In this document: piece after piece, positions 11,116 through 22,864 of the stretch
How positions within the stretch are numbered: the stretch's first letter is position 1
How the letters are laid out: each line of letters starts with the position of its first letter
Source of the DNA: Spirometra erinaceieuropaei
Lineage: Eukaryota; Platyhelminthes; Cestoda; Diphyllobothriidea; Diphyllobothriidae
Reading direction: 5' to 3'
DNA: 64,000 nucleotides
Assembly (NCBI GenBank): GCA_902702965.1
Contig: CACRXP010000141.1
Span: 1,088,202-1,152,201 of the forward strand
Translations under genes and position numbers: made by a program
The notes under the pieces: model-generated
The model's input: only the letters and a program-made list of their open reading frames with translations
Databases searched by the model: none
Told to the model about the DNA's origin: nothing

Positions 11116-12590
11116 GACAATGTCAACAAGACCGGGGACAGGCTAGGGTATCTACTGCATACGCAGGCTTGTGAAGAAGCAGCCGCATCCACAAACGAGC
11201 TCGGACTGGTAGCGGACCAGCACATTACGAGGTCATGGGCCGCCCAGTCTGCGTGGGTGTGCCATGGTAACAAAAAGTACTATGAGCAGTCTGCGCTACA
11301 TCCATGTAGACAGTGCCCGCTGCGCGTGACTGGGGGGGAGGGCACTGTCAGTTCCTCCTAGCACCAGTATGGCGACTCCGAGGGTTTTCCGCACAAAGCT
11401 CGCACACGTCCTGGCTGCGACGCGTTTGGTGTGGACGCGTCCGCTATATCTCATCTGGGTTGGACAACAAATAGGTCCGTCAACAGGTTGCTATTACCCC
11501 CCCCCCTCCCCCCGAAAAAGGAGGACCGCCCACGATATTCTCAACTGTGGAGATCAGCAAGCGGCTACAGAAAGCCCACACAAGACCACAAATTTACACT
11601 GGAGGGGGGTAATGGTTATATATTCTTGTTGCATTTTTACTGCCTAACCGGGAATTGAAGGGCTGGAGTTTCATTATGTCAAGGATATTGGCTAAAAGCG
11701 ATTGCATCTCAGGCATTTTCCGCGCGAATATCCATTCTTTATTGTTTTTTCAGTTTGTTTTTAATGGACAGTAGACTACACTACCTAAGCTGTCGAACAC
11801 AAACAAATGCAACAATTTTGGTGTTATTTTCCGGCTTCTCCTGGGTCGACGTGGAATCGCACCCTGTAAATTGAAAAAAAGCAACCTACCAAGGAAAAGC
11901 CATGTACAGTAGCCACGCTTATAGTTTTCCTTTTCATTTTTGAAAACTTTGTTTGTTCTTACAGTTACAGTCTGGTATCTAATCAGATGTTCCACTAGCA
12001 TGTGTCATCTTACCAGTGTTTTCCGGGAGCATATTTTACCCCATAAATAAGCAGAACTATGATTCAGTACAGATCAGTTAGCCCTTGCAGGCACATTTAA
12101 GGGCAGACAACTTAAACGGTCGGTCAAGTCTATGTGTTAATTCACTAATAAGCAGTTTCAGTGACTAAATGGCCGAGCCTAAAATCATGCAGCTAACTAC
12201 ACGGTGCTGCCAGTAGCATCGGTCGCATTCCACAACCATCGCCTCGTCAAAAGTCTGAAGTGAGTGTTTTAATGAGTGTCTTTTTCCCTTTGCGCGCGTC
12301 TCAAGGGTTACGATTGAATCCGAACGGACTTCGATCATTTATAGCATTTCGGCCGAGGAATCGTGAGATTTCAGTTCTCTCCTGAAGAAAAGGACTAGAG
12401 AGAGAGAGGGAGCGAAAGAGACGGGCTGGTACATCCTGATACTTACGACACGTCGTTCTTAGAAGCAGGACGCCAAACGGCGGCCATGGGGTAGCTTCTA
12501 TGGAACCTTTGGTTGGTGAACGAAATACCTACGGCGAGCACAAGTTTGCGTATACTCTGGGCGAAATCGTGTGCGATAGTAAGAGACTGT

Positions 12591-12968
12591 TAAGGAATGT
12601 AACGCGGTTATCCACTGTGGCTGATGGACTTCGGTCCAAATATTCATACATAAAAACTTCGGTCTGGGCCTATAGACCCTAAATATGCTGATCTACTCCA
12701 AGTTCTCAGTTAATTTCTAAGAAAATTAAAAAGCAACAATTTCTAACTTGGAGTATCTGCCAGAAAGCAGACAGGGAATTCTGGGGGAACCACTGATGAG
12801 CCGAACCCCTCGCAGCTGTGTCATGCAGCGGCAGAATATCGGCGAAACAGGCGTGTATGGCCGCCCAAATATTCGTGCAAAAATTATTTGGTCTGAGCCT
12901 ATAGACCTTAAATATACTGACCTATTCCAAGTTCTCAGTGGATTTCTAAGGAAATTGAAAAGCAACAA
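12591..12968 (+). mobile_element. Retrozyme/SINE-like hammerhead element A3 with 11-bp target duplication
   Basis: This 378-bp insertion is bracketed by TAAGAGACTGT (12580-12590 and 12969-12979). It holds a partial tandem repeat with a period of about 229 bp: CCAAATATTC, GGTCTGGGCCTATAGACC and CTAAGAAAATTAAAAAGCAA near 12636-12733 recur near 12865-12967. Between the copies lies an intact hammerhead ribozyme. The second repeat copy starts almost at the predicted self-cleavage point. Partial dimers of a hammerhead monomer with target duplications are what known retrozymes look like. No open frame is present, so it would depend on another element's enzymes. Confidence 0.75.
12786..12866 (+). ncRNA. 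Type I hammerhead ribozyme (family A, intact core)
   Basis: Core CTGATGA at 12793-12799; stem II GCCGA (12800-12804) pairs perfectly with TCGGC (12839-12843); GAAA at 12844-12847; stem III ACA/TGT around loop GGCG; then the cleavable GTA with the cut predicted after 12857. Stem I has at least CCA/TGG (12790-12792 with 12858-12860). Every core position I can check fits the hammerhead consensus. The stem II insert forms its own GCTG/CAGC hairpin. Confidence 0.8.
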
Positions 12969-12979
12969 TAAGAGACTGT

Positions 12980-14685
12980 GTGATGCTCAAGACAGAGTGT
13001 GTCAACGTCACCGATTTTTCGATCGTCCTGTCACGTCGGTGCATCTTACCTCACCGATGATAACTTGGTCGTCGCTGCGCGTGGCATGATGGTTAGTCAT
13101 AGGTGAAAAGTTGAGGTGCCTGTAGAAACGCACGTTTTTTTCACTCGGCCCTCCCTTTGACGCCTTTTGCATCAAAAGACACCAGCAAGGCCGTCAGTTA
13201 AGGATTTACTTCGCAGAGGACACTTTCCGAGACGGTGTCGTGAGGAGACTGAGTCGAGCCCGGACTGGACACTCTGATATCTTAAACGCCTGGATTCATA
13301 GAACATCCACCTTTAAAACGTCTTGGGCAACAAAGAGCATCTAATCGGTGCTGTAGTTTGCAAGTATGACCGGCAATACACTTCCCCGTTGCTAATTTAT
13401 TTACTCGAAATTACCGACACTTTTTGCATTCCGGATCATGCCGAGTACAGATTTTAACGCGAGCCGGCTTCCTGTCCAAGGAGAAGACGCCCAGGTTTGC
13501 AGATAGCCCGTCTGATGACTGATTTGCGTTTCTCAACACAATTATATTACAAAGGTCTCAGGCTCTAACTCAGGGTACTTTGGTGTTCTCTCGCTGGGCG
13601 CCTGAATGAACCCCATAGATGGCAACAGGACTGCCTTAACCTTGCTTCTTGTACTTGGACATATAACATTTTAAACATTACCTGGTCAAAACTGGGTACT
13701 AATCTACCCGTTCCTGCTTCTTTCAGGCGATAAAAGGCCATTAGTAAACACGGTAACCGGACCTACAATACGGGTACCGATCCACGAGTGAAGCTCTCAT
13801 TGCTTTGTCCGTGGTGTTGGGTCCTATAAACATATTGTCTGGCTGAGTAAATACGACTGAAGGAGCCCTTTATGATTAATCAACTCACTCAGTGGTCAAT
13901 GGAAGGCGCAATCGGCTTTCAGCAGACTCTGTGTTGGGGTTGTGAATGATTGCACAGCTTATTGTCTCATCCGCTAGCCACACCACCGTTTCCTTCCCTC
14001 TCGCCCCACAACCCTCATTGTTAATTAGGCCGCGGGAGACTGTTCGCTACTGTCGGAGTGATTTACCATTAAGCCTCCCCCCCTATTGAGACAGTCCATC
14101 CAGTCTTCACTCTTTCTCCCACACGCCCCTGGGGGCTAATGATTCGGGTCAGGTCGCCAGAACTCTGTTGCCAGGCTACTTGGTGCGACAGCAACCGACG
14201 GAAACGGCAAACGCCTCACGCTTCTGAGAGAGGAACACATCAGTCCTTTTCGACGCGTGGGGCTCTCAGCAGTCGACCACCCCCTCTTCTCCTCTTTCGG
14301 CAAGCCTCTCGTCCCCCGACAGACTCCGAACTTCGACGCCGCACATTATCATATTCGACCTCACGATGGCGGCAGTGGTGGTGGTGGTGGTGGTGACGGG
14401 GTGGGGGGAGGGGGCATGAAACACGTCATGAGGCTGAGAGTGGAGATATGGCAACCGCAACTCTCCTGATTACGGGCTTAAGTGCGCTCGTACTTTACTG
14501 GCTGCCAGTGAATAGAAGCCACGTGTGTTGGTAATTGAAAATCCCCGGTTCCACGACAATTCCTTCCTCTTCCGTCAGGTCACCAACGTGCCAGTCCACT
14601 TCAGTCCCCACTAGAGGCCAGACTTTTCACGCCGGAGCAGGAGGTTACAGCTTTTTTCTTCCACTGCGGCAACAGCGATACGAAA
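12980..14685. other. No recognisable gene
   Basis: Apparently single-copy or very decayed sequence apart from the GTG run at 14.37 kb. Overlapping frames on both strands look like chance. Confidence 0.4.
14371..14396. repeat. (GTG)n microsatellite
   Basis: GGCAGTGGTGGTGGTGGTG and on to TGACGGGG; a short triplet run. Confidence 0.8.
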
Positions 14686-15350
14686 ATGGAGTTCAGGCAG
14701 TCATAAAATCAAAGACAAGACGGGTTGGTTACTTGCCGGAGCCGAATCTACATGCTCATGCAGAAGAGCATAGTTGGCGGTGATTTACTTATCTTCTTTT
14801 GTCTCTGATGATGGATTCGAGCAGGAATCCGAAACGTCAGGTGAATAAAGCTCATGTCCCAACGATCGTGTCTCCTTCTGCACGGCTGCTTCCTGGGTCT
14901 CGTCTCTTCGCTTCTATTAGAAACGACTGTCTCGGACAATGCCTGGAAAATAAGGATCAGTATGGCGATATCAGCCGTGAAATGACGATGAGGTGTTGGT
15001 CAGTGCGTTGGGACAGCAGTCTGCGCATTTCCCCGCAGATAACCTTTCTACTTCTCTAACAGATATGCTCGAAGTGCGTTTAGGGAGTTCGAGCATGCGC
15101 CCCCGACATGGGCTTCCCGATGCTGGATTTAATTATTAGGAACTGTTCGGGTAAATATGCAGACTACACTTGGTACCTTATTTGTTGTGAGGTATCACCG
15201 GGAACTGGCTTCGAAAGTCGAACTCCTCTACATCACCATCCAGTCTGCTTGTTGATAAGAATATGGAGTTCAGGCAGTCATAAAATCAAAGGCAAGGCGG
15301 GTTGGTTACTTGCCGGAGCCGAATTCACATGCTCAGGTGGTGATTTAGTT
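14686..15350 (+). repeat. Direct-repeat pair flanking the hammerhead (possible Penelope-like pLTRs)
   Basis: ATGGAGTTCAGGCAGTCATA begins a near-identical stretch of about 75 bases at 14686 and again at 15263, both running through CGGGTTGGTTACTTGCCGGA to ACATGCTCA, then (after about 20 extra bases in the first copy) GGTGATTTA. The first copy leads into the intact hammerhead. A period of about 577 bp with the ribozyme between copies fits a short retrozyme or a gutted Penelope-like element. No coding sequence is recognisable between them. Confidence 0.45.
14797..14848 (+). ncRNA. Minimal type I hammerhead ribozyme (family P, intact core)
   Basis: CTGATGA at 14805-14811; stem II GGATTC (14813-14818) pairs perfectly with GAATCC (14825-14830) around GAGCAG, with T14812 unpaired; GAAA at 14831-14834; ACGT then C at 14838, the predicted cut. 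Stem I TTTGTCT (14798-14804) pairs with AGGTGAA (14839-14845), three of the seven being wobbles. Helix III is only the palindrome ACGT with no loop, so one molecule cannot close it; two could pair as a dimer. Short helix III is the form reported for Penelope-like element hammerheads. Confidence 0.7.
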
Positions 15351-16689
15351 GCGTCTGTATCAAACTGTTTACCCAGAGTTTCGTTTAGAAATAAAAGCAT
15401 TCAGTTAGTTGAAGCAAACGGACTGATAAGCCCTGAGTATGAAGTCGTGAGGCCTTTAGCAATTGGGGTATTGAATGTACTCCGACTCCCACAACCACCA
15501 GACCAAACTCCGATTAACAGGCGATGCGGGGAACACCAGAAAGGGGGATTTATTCTGTACAGAACCGTGCCCTCTAGCAAGACCAGGGCGTGTGCTGGCG
15601 CTATTCGGTCAGGTCTGAGAGGCAGTGCGTCTAGGTGGTCTGCTGCTTCTATAGGCTTGCCGCAGCGAGTTCCAGGGCTTCGTGTCCTAGTCCGCCTGCA
15701 TTGTGGCATGTAAGTTGTGGGTCGCTGTGACCGCCTGGAATGCTGTGCACGTGTCTGTTTTGCGGTCAGCCCAGGCAATCGATACCTCAGAGCACCTGGA
15801 GGTGTATGTAGGGAAAGTGGATGACCTTGGAACGGCAAGACGTTGAGAAAAGATGCTTCATGCCATCTAGTCCCTCGAACCAGTGGCTGGAAGCTCGATT
15901 TCATCCGACAGCAATCCTTCTTCCGTCGCGCCAGCCCAAACTACCCACAGGTGAATACCTCGTTGGCATTCCGCATTCTGTGATTTGAATACCAACATTC
16001 CTTTACAAACCTTTGATGAGCGAATCATTTATCGTCTGTGGCAACTGTTGAACCCTGCCATTCACGCTATTCCGCGTATGTTAACCAGGGATACGATGTG
16101 AAATTTAGCGCCCGGATCATCCTCATCCTCATCAACACCATCGCCGTCGTCATCATTGTGGGTAGCTTCCCAGTTGAACTTACATCATATTGTGACATCT
16201 TGAAACTTCAGCATGTAGCATACGGTTCGTCCTCGCCGCGGTACCCTATTCAACACAAAGTTGAGGATGCAGAAGGCTGTTATCCTGACAACGACCTTGT
16301 GCGTCCGGAAGAATGCTGAAGGTCAAGTAGCAGGAAACAATCTCCGGCACTGAGATCCCGCATACAACGGATTTCCTTGGTATTCATGCCTGCTAAAGCA
16401 GATGCAACTACGATGGGGCGGTCACATAGTGGGGATGGACAATGAACACCCGCCCAAGGGGCTATCCTATGGCGACTTAGTTACGGGTGCTCGCAGACAA
16501 GCGATCAATAACGTCGCCACAAAAACACTTTAAATACTTCTGCCGAGTACCTGTAAATCAATCCGAGACCTTGGAGGAGCTCGCTGATGATTGACAGGCA
16601 TGGTGCACTGCTGTAAAGATGGCGGCCGCTGCCAATGCAAAGGTAGTGGTCTCCAAAGCTCAGTATGTACTACGGACAAATTATGTCAG
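15351..16689. other. Long overlapping frames of unknown status
   Basis: A plus frame (to 15713) and a minus frame (15904-15401) overlap for over 300 bases. The minus frame is arginine- and proline-rich. I recognise neither; no splice or domain evidence favours one. The first 90 bases of the plus frame overlap repeated sequence. Confidence 0.3.
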
Positions 16690-16815
16690 CACTCCACGGA
16701 AGCGAAGAGACGAGTCCCAGGAAACAGTCGTGAAGAAGGGGACACGACCACTGGGACAAGAACTTTATTAGCCCGGCGTTTTGGATCCTCACTCGAATTC
16801 ATCAACACGCCGATT
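16690..16815 (-). mobile_element. Truncated, decayed family P hammerhead fragment
   Basis: Read on the minus strand it has TTGATGA, GAGGATCC, AAAACGCC and then CTAATAAAG and CTTGTCCCAG, matching the downstream part of family P. The first core base and G12 are both substituted. Confidence 0.5.
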
Positions 16816-16854
16816 TTTGGAGTCCGTCCTTAAGTATAAGTCACACACACACAC

Positions 16855-17895
16855 ATCAGGTGACCTGACTCACGGGATATGAGCTGAAATTGCGAAATGT
16901 GATTTTGGTTAGAAAGGACTATCTGGGTGGGGTTGTAATATTGAGTAGCACGCGGCAGAATTATCACCCCAGGATGCTGGCTTTTGTGAATGCACTTCTC
17001 ACCGGTCACTCGCGAGAATTAAATTCTCCGTGTGGATGTTTCTAGTGGTTTACGATGCTCTCGTAAATTCAAACAAATTTTAGGCAAGACGTGGACAAGA
17101 ACACCCCAATGAACTCGTTTCGAAGAAAAGCGTGTGTTATACGGATTTTCTAATCGAGAAAGGGCATTTTGACGCTCAAAAGCGTGCAATTGTGAGGGTT
17201 TTGAAAGGAGTGAAGTGTCTATTTAAATACCATCGTATCGGTACGTTGATTAAGGCTGATTATGAACTATACGACGTGGCCCATATGCATTGCACGATTT
17301 TGGTAGTCCTCTATGGTTCCTTCTTAGTGGCAGAGAGTAAAGAATAATTTTTCTTGAATGGAAAGTGTACAGTATGTAGTTTAGAAACCATAGACGCATG
17401 CGCAACGGCAGGGACCGGGTACGAGAATGCGAACCTCCCTCCCCCCCGTACTACAAGTGGCATTGCGCTAAATTCCAGCAAGAGTGCCCATTCCTGTGTC
17501 CTAACCTTAACCCCTAGCCCCATCCTTACCTGAACATAGGCGCAAGGTCGTCCGTGCTACGGGGAAGGGGCATATTCCTGTGCCCTACCGAGTAGAAAAT
17601 GTGGCAACGTAGGCTTCTATGAGTACACGAAAGCATACTTTTTTGCCTGCTCTCTATAAAATGTGCTTACAGTTACAGAGGCACAGAAATTCAATAGAAA
17701 ATGTACATTATGTAAGCAATCATTTTCGGCGGCTGCGACTACCGCAGGTGGTCAGACAGACGTGTACTCAAAAGCCGGCATCCCCCAAGCGACTGGAATA
17801 TCTCTGGATTATGTGCTGCATGATAATTAATAGTGCAACGCCACCTAATTAATCCTCTCGAATAGGAGTCATGTTTCAGATGAGTAACGTCGTTT
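16855..17895. mobile_element. Degenerate fold-back element F2
   Basis: Left-arm signature near 16885-16990 (GGTGGGGTTGTAATATTGA, CCAGGATGCTGGCTTTT) and right-arm signature near 17770-17880 (AAAAGCCGGCATCC, TGCATGATAATTAATA, AATTAATCCT). Arms are diverged; the centre (17200-17640) includes a CCTAACCTTAACCCC tract and differs from other copies. Confidence 0.5.
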
Positions 17896-18339
17896 TCTGT
17901 AACTAGGTGACTGCCGGAACGATGAGGCAGGTGTTCAGTACTTTTTATTAGCATGAGAAGTGCCACTGCGTGGGTGGGCAACAATGGGATGGCGGCTCAA
18001 ACGCCCACGCGGGGCCAGTACATTGAGGACCGTCAGGACAATGCAGCCGAGTAGGATAGATGGGCTTGAGTGCGGTGCCTCGGACGAAAAAGACTAAGGG
18101 GGGCAAGCAGCTGAATCGGCGTTAGTGCCGAGACTGACTGAACAAATGCCCGCCACCTGAGAAGGCGGAATGGTCCGACGAAATACTGACGTCTCGGGGA
18201 GCTTGGTCGGCTCACTACTGACAAATCACAGAATGCGAACAGAAATTCAAATGACTTACCGAGCTAGTCGGCACTGAACTGAACGATTTTCGTCCTGTTC
18301 CACAATCTCAGACTTTTGATGGATGGCTGATGAGCTTAA

Positions 18340-18880
18340 GAACTAGGAGACACGATTGCTGAAACAAGGGTTTTATTCCCCTGACGTTTCAGATTCCTGC
18401 TCGAGCCCATCACCAGAGGCAGTAGCAGATACGGGTGTTTCATGCACAAGGAGCTGCAGTATTTATGGGATGCAGTCGCCAGGCTACCGCATACCTATGA
18501 ATATTCACGGCCCTCCCCCCTCATCAGGGATCGTTGCACTTGGTGTGTTGACTGTTTGATAACCGACATTCGTGTCGTTAATCGTAGCAATTCCATCACG
18601 AGCGCTTGATGTTGATGGAATGAGAGCTCGACCATCTGACCCACCGACCCTGCCGTTGGGACCAGTGTCCGCCTGTGCGTCCCCCGCGAAGCTAATTACT
18701 CCGCCTAAGCGGGGGACAACCGTGATTTTTCATAGGTATGCGGTAGCATAGAGACTGTTCCTGTACATTCTGCAGCGCCTTGTGCACGGACTACCCGTAT
18801 CTGCTGTTGTCTCTAATTATGGGTTTGAACAGGAATCCGAAACGTCAGGCGAAAAAAGCCCTTTTCCGTGTCTCCTTCTT
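18340..18880. mobile_element. Inverted pair of decayed family P hammerhead units
   Basis: A minus-strand unit begins near 18343 (core CTGGTGA, GAAAC intact) and a plus-strand unit ends near 18880 (core CTAATTA, GAAACGTC intact). Both share GCATACCTATGAA-type flanks, giving a fold-back of about 540 bp. The spacer contains ATCAGGGATCGTTGCACTTG, which recurs at 34.1 kb. One or two essential core bases are changed in each copy, so neither should cleave. Confidence 0.6.
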
Positions 18881-19344
18881 CATGCAAGCGCTCAATCCCC
18901 GTCATCGAGCGCAGGTTGACCTTGCTGGCCAGCTTGGGACCCAACGCAATGTCACCTGAAACACCGTCACTGTGGCCACCTCTAGCATCACTAATGATGA
19001 CACTGCCACCATCCAGCAAAATATCCCCGGCAATGTGGCCTTATTCCAACCTGTCCACATTTCGAGTGCATATTTGAATCCGGCAACGACTTGGTCGGTC
19101 AGTTGCGGATCCATCGCACTGAGATCGACAAGCCCGTGCCTGGAGTTCCAACAAACACCCGTCACGCACACTTCTCCTGCCCACACTGCCCCACTGTGCC
19201 TCCGTGAAAGTAGTATCCGGTGAAAAATCACAGTAGAGAGACCACATCATCAAGCTGCATCCGCTCTGGCCCAAGACAGTTCGACCGTCGTTGCCGACGA
19301 TATCCACCGTGTGCTCCATAGCAAGGTAGAACGGGAACGGTGAC

Positions 19345-19575
19345 TTGTGCATAAATTAGTCTTTAGTTAATGTGGACATGCACAGTATCTACCGCGCCCT
19401 CTCCTCCTCCCCCACCTGGACCCGGTGTCAAGGCAGAGCCAAGAAGACCGGAGGCGGGGGAGGGCGCGACTGGATGGCACGGTCGAGCCCGCACCTTGGC
19501 GCTCCACTTCACACTCCCTGGTCCACACAGCAAATGACCAGGTTTTTGGCCAACAACAACAACAACAACAATGGG
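19345..19575 (+). mobile_element. SINE B3 with (CAA)n tail
   Basis: CCTCCTCCCCCACCTGGACC, AAGGCAGAGCCAAGAAGACC, CGCACCTTGGCGCTCCACTT, CACTCCCTGGTCCACACAGC, and the tail of seven CAA triplets at 19551-19571. The simple CAA tail is the likely 3' end of the family. Confidence 0.65.
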
Positions 19576-21574
19576 GGTGGCAAGAGTCCCAGTGTGCGCG
19601 ACGGCTGTCCGCAACCGGGTCTGCCACCGCACCCCCAAATGTCGACATTTGTTATGATGCGAACTCCAATAACGCCTGACAGGATTCGAAGTGGCCCCCC
19701 GTTTGGGGGGGGGGGCACACCACGCACACCCATCCCTCGGCCACATGTGAACATACTGCATAATACGCAATTACACGTCTCTCTCTCCCACAGCAGGCAT
19801 GAGATCAACTTTGTCACTACCGAAACGTCGCATGTCAGTAAATGCACACCTCCCTTGCAGGGGAAGCATGTCTTTTGATCTAGTCGGGGACAGGGTGGCA
19901 TCCTCCCGCCAAACTTTATCAGCCGAGACCAGGAGCATACAATGTCCACTAATCTCATTACAGGGACGAGCATACTCCTGCAGCGTTGTCTTTGAGCTAA
20001 AGTCAATAGTTTTGACATGGTGATCAATAGTAACTGTTGACGGAAAGTCTACAGATTGCTGCTGACAAGACATGAGCTCTGTGGGCCCGGTGGTGGAGTG
20101 TATAATTGAAATCGATCGATAATGCGATGACCGAGACCCAGATCTCAGGCGCTCCACCGTTTTTAGTTGGACTATGGCTGGTAGGTGATGAAAAAGAGAC
20201 CTGCAGCGGCATTCTCAGCCTCCGGTTATCTGTTCATTTTCCAAATAAGCAGGTAGCCATTAAAGCTTAACTATGGTTCTCAGGGAATTATTGTACCGCA
20301 CCGTATTGTTGAAATGTGTGTCGATTGAACGGCCTCGGTCCCGTTTTTTCTCTCCCCATTGCGATCAAGTTGATTTAAGTGAACTCACAGTTAAATGAGG
20401 TCCTGTGATCGAACAGCCATTTTTCGAAGTCTTGCGTTTAGCACATGTACTGGGTTTAGTTTAGGAATCAACACAGAGGTTGCGTTGGCCCAAAACGAAG
20501 GCCATACTGGCTGATGGCATTTACTCGTCGGGCTGTACTGGAACCACATGTTTGACCTTATCAACCACTGCGCCCACGCCCATCTGCGGCCGTCTTTCCC
20601 CTCCGTACTGCCACAGGAATAGGGTGAGGGTGGGATGATCGAGTGAGTTACGCGCCTCGAAAGTCCGTCTCATTTATGCAACCATCTACCTGCCAACAAT
20701 GTACACCTGACGGGGCATTTGCAGTCCTCAACGCGTACAAGGAGCTGACTATCAGGTTAAATCCTAAATTAGCCCCAACTAGTCCTGCCGTTTCGTCCGT
20801 TTAAGTGTATAGCCCACCCCCTAATCCTCAGTGCAACCATCTGGAACAGTGTCTAGTAGCGGCAAATCGCTCCACACTGAGCAAAGAATAGACCGTACTC
20901 ACTAAGTAGAGCATGACTGATAACTTCAGTACTGTTCCATCACTCCACATCCCTCACGCCACCCCCACCCCCCTCCCCTGGGAAAAATGACTCAGTGGGG
21001 GCTGGCCCGTCCCCACGGCGGTTGTGATGGTGTGGGCATTTGCCCCGCCGGTTGGTTTGGGTGTAGCCACAGGTCTTGCGTCATGACTCCAGATAACCAT
21101 TCCCATATTCTCCTCCGTATGCTAATATGTATAATATGTATGTCTACTCATTTGCATCTCATCCATTCTCCCGCATAAGCACATGTTTGAGGGTCAAGGG
21201 TCATTTGCATATCCGGATCCCCCTGCCGCCGGTTCGACAACCGCACACCTTCTGTCCCCCCAGCGGGCGGTCCGCGGTACTTCTTTGCGTCCGCAGGGAT
21301 TATGTCAACGCCTTTTTCCCCCTCATGAGCTCAGTTATTTTCGTCGGAACACCCGCTCTTCATCAAGCGTACATGGAGTTGGGTCCGCTGAAGGGGATAA
21401 AACTGGAACGACAAACACACCTACTCTTTATACCAGTAATCTTTATGAGTGGAGGGGCAGTGTCATTTTCGGCCTGTCAACAACAAAATTCTTCCACAAT
21501 TTCCCGAGTGGAAAATAGATAAGAATAATGTTTCGTACTCGTTCTAGATGATCACGCCTCCCAACTGAACACTT
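19576..21574. other. No recognisable gene
   Basis: Several overlapping short frames without family signal. Two ATTTGCAT octamers lie at about 21149 and 21206. Confidence 0.4.
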
Positions 21575-21955
21575 CATAGGCCATATGAAGTGAGGTATAT
21601 AAGCATGTCAAGTCGGCGTTTGACCCTTACTATTGGGGTTAGGATTTTATTCGATCCCATTCTGTCCATCCGCCAGCTTGCTACTGACAACAACGAAAGC
21701 TGTGTCATAGGACACATACCACATATAATACATAGGCAGCTCGCTAAGAGTGCAACAGGCCAGACGCAGAGGGCTGTCTTACAGTTACTACCGATTATCA
21801 GTACGTCATAGGCATTATGGAGTGAGATAAATAAACATGTAAAGTGGGCGTGTGACGTACTGATGATGTACTGACGTACACCATACTGGCGATCGGTAAC
21901 GACCGTGAAACAGCTGTCTACGTCTAGCTTGTTGCACTCTTAGTGAGCTGCTTAT
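21575..21955. repeat. Compound fold-back and direct repeat R
   Basis: GCAGCTCGCTAAGAGTGCAA (21736) is inverted at 21931-21951 (20 of 21 matching). Separately, CATAGGCCATATGAAGTGAG (21575) recurs as CATAGGCATTATGGAGTGAG (21807) with a GTAAAGTGGGCG-like continuation. AGCAGCTGTTTCA and GTCGTTACCGAT recur at 24117-24142, so it is dispersed. Confidence 0.45.
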
Positions 21956-21956
21956 G

Positions 21957-22120
21957 CATTGCCGGCTTATCAACCATCGTCAGTCAACCATAGGCAACCT
22001 CAGATTCTCTGAACCTGGGATTCGAGCCCTGATGCCTTGGTCACTGGACTCTCATCCGTCCAACGCTCTACCAATGAGCCACGGGCCCGCTCAGTTGCGA
22101 TCGAGAATAGTCACTGTCAA
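21957..22120 (-). mobile_element. Diverged tRNA-like SINE of the D group
   Basis: Minus strand: CGATCGCAACTGAGCGGG, CCCGTGGCTCATTGGTAGAG (A-box), GTTGGACGGATGAGAGTCC, AGGGCTCGAATCCCAGG (B-box), then TGACTGACGATGGTTGATAA. The tRNA-like part is better kept than in other D copies. Confidence 0.6.
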
Positions 22121-22864
22121 AATGTACGCACCAATCACTGTGCATAATGCCTTTTGACCACTGGCTACCCCGGTTGAGCCGTCGACAGCGGGTAATGCCT
22201 TCACATCTGATCTGAAGGCAGCGTCCGGCTGTACTCTGCCGTTGCAGCCGACTATGGTCTGTCGGTGAAAGTCGGCCGATTTTTTCCGTGGGTAGAGTTT
22301 CCCAGGCCGGTGTTTAGACGAGACGTCTTTGAGCCCCAGTGCCGTCTATCCTATCAGAATTCGCGGTTATACTGTATAGCCTTGTCAAAAAGAGCCCGCA
22401 TTGGATTGCATCTTTACAGTTTCAAGGTTGTAAGCCTGCACCAGCACGTCCCAGCCTGTTTGCGCGCAGAAGGTCCTGGCACAGATGCGACGACCGCTTG
22501 CCAACTCGAGTCCCACCCACTCAATTAACAAGCACTCTCCGAGGGCATTCACGAGTTCCATTTTCGCCAAGTCTTCTTTCATCCCTCGGTCGCACAGGGG
22601 AACATGGCCCGCACATCCCCCTCCCACCCCCCAGTACTGAAGGTGAACACGAGCTAATTCCAGAGGGGGTTCCTGTGATCGTAACCCTAACACTTGACCT
22701 AATCCTGCCTCCAATCCCAATTTTAACTCTCCAAACTTTAACACTGGCTTGGACCTCCTCTGGAACTTAGGGCATGGAGATTCGCTTCTCAGACGTCTGT
22801 TCTGCCCGTCGTTGGCGAGTGAGGTCGACGCTGGGGAATCCATATACACGACACACACCGAAAG

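Noticed and set aside
15108..15904. Overlapping frames of 201 and 167 codons on opposite strands
   Set aside because: No recognised domain or splice evidence; the plus frame begins in dispersed repeat sequence.
18320..18365. CTGATGAG followed by CTGAAAC
   Set aside because: No stem II complementarity between them; not a hammerhead.
18813..19352. Overlapping frames on both strands with some protein-like composition
   Set aside because: No family recognised, frames break repeatedly, and the left part is inside a decayed P element.
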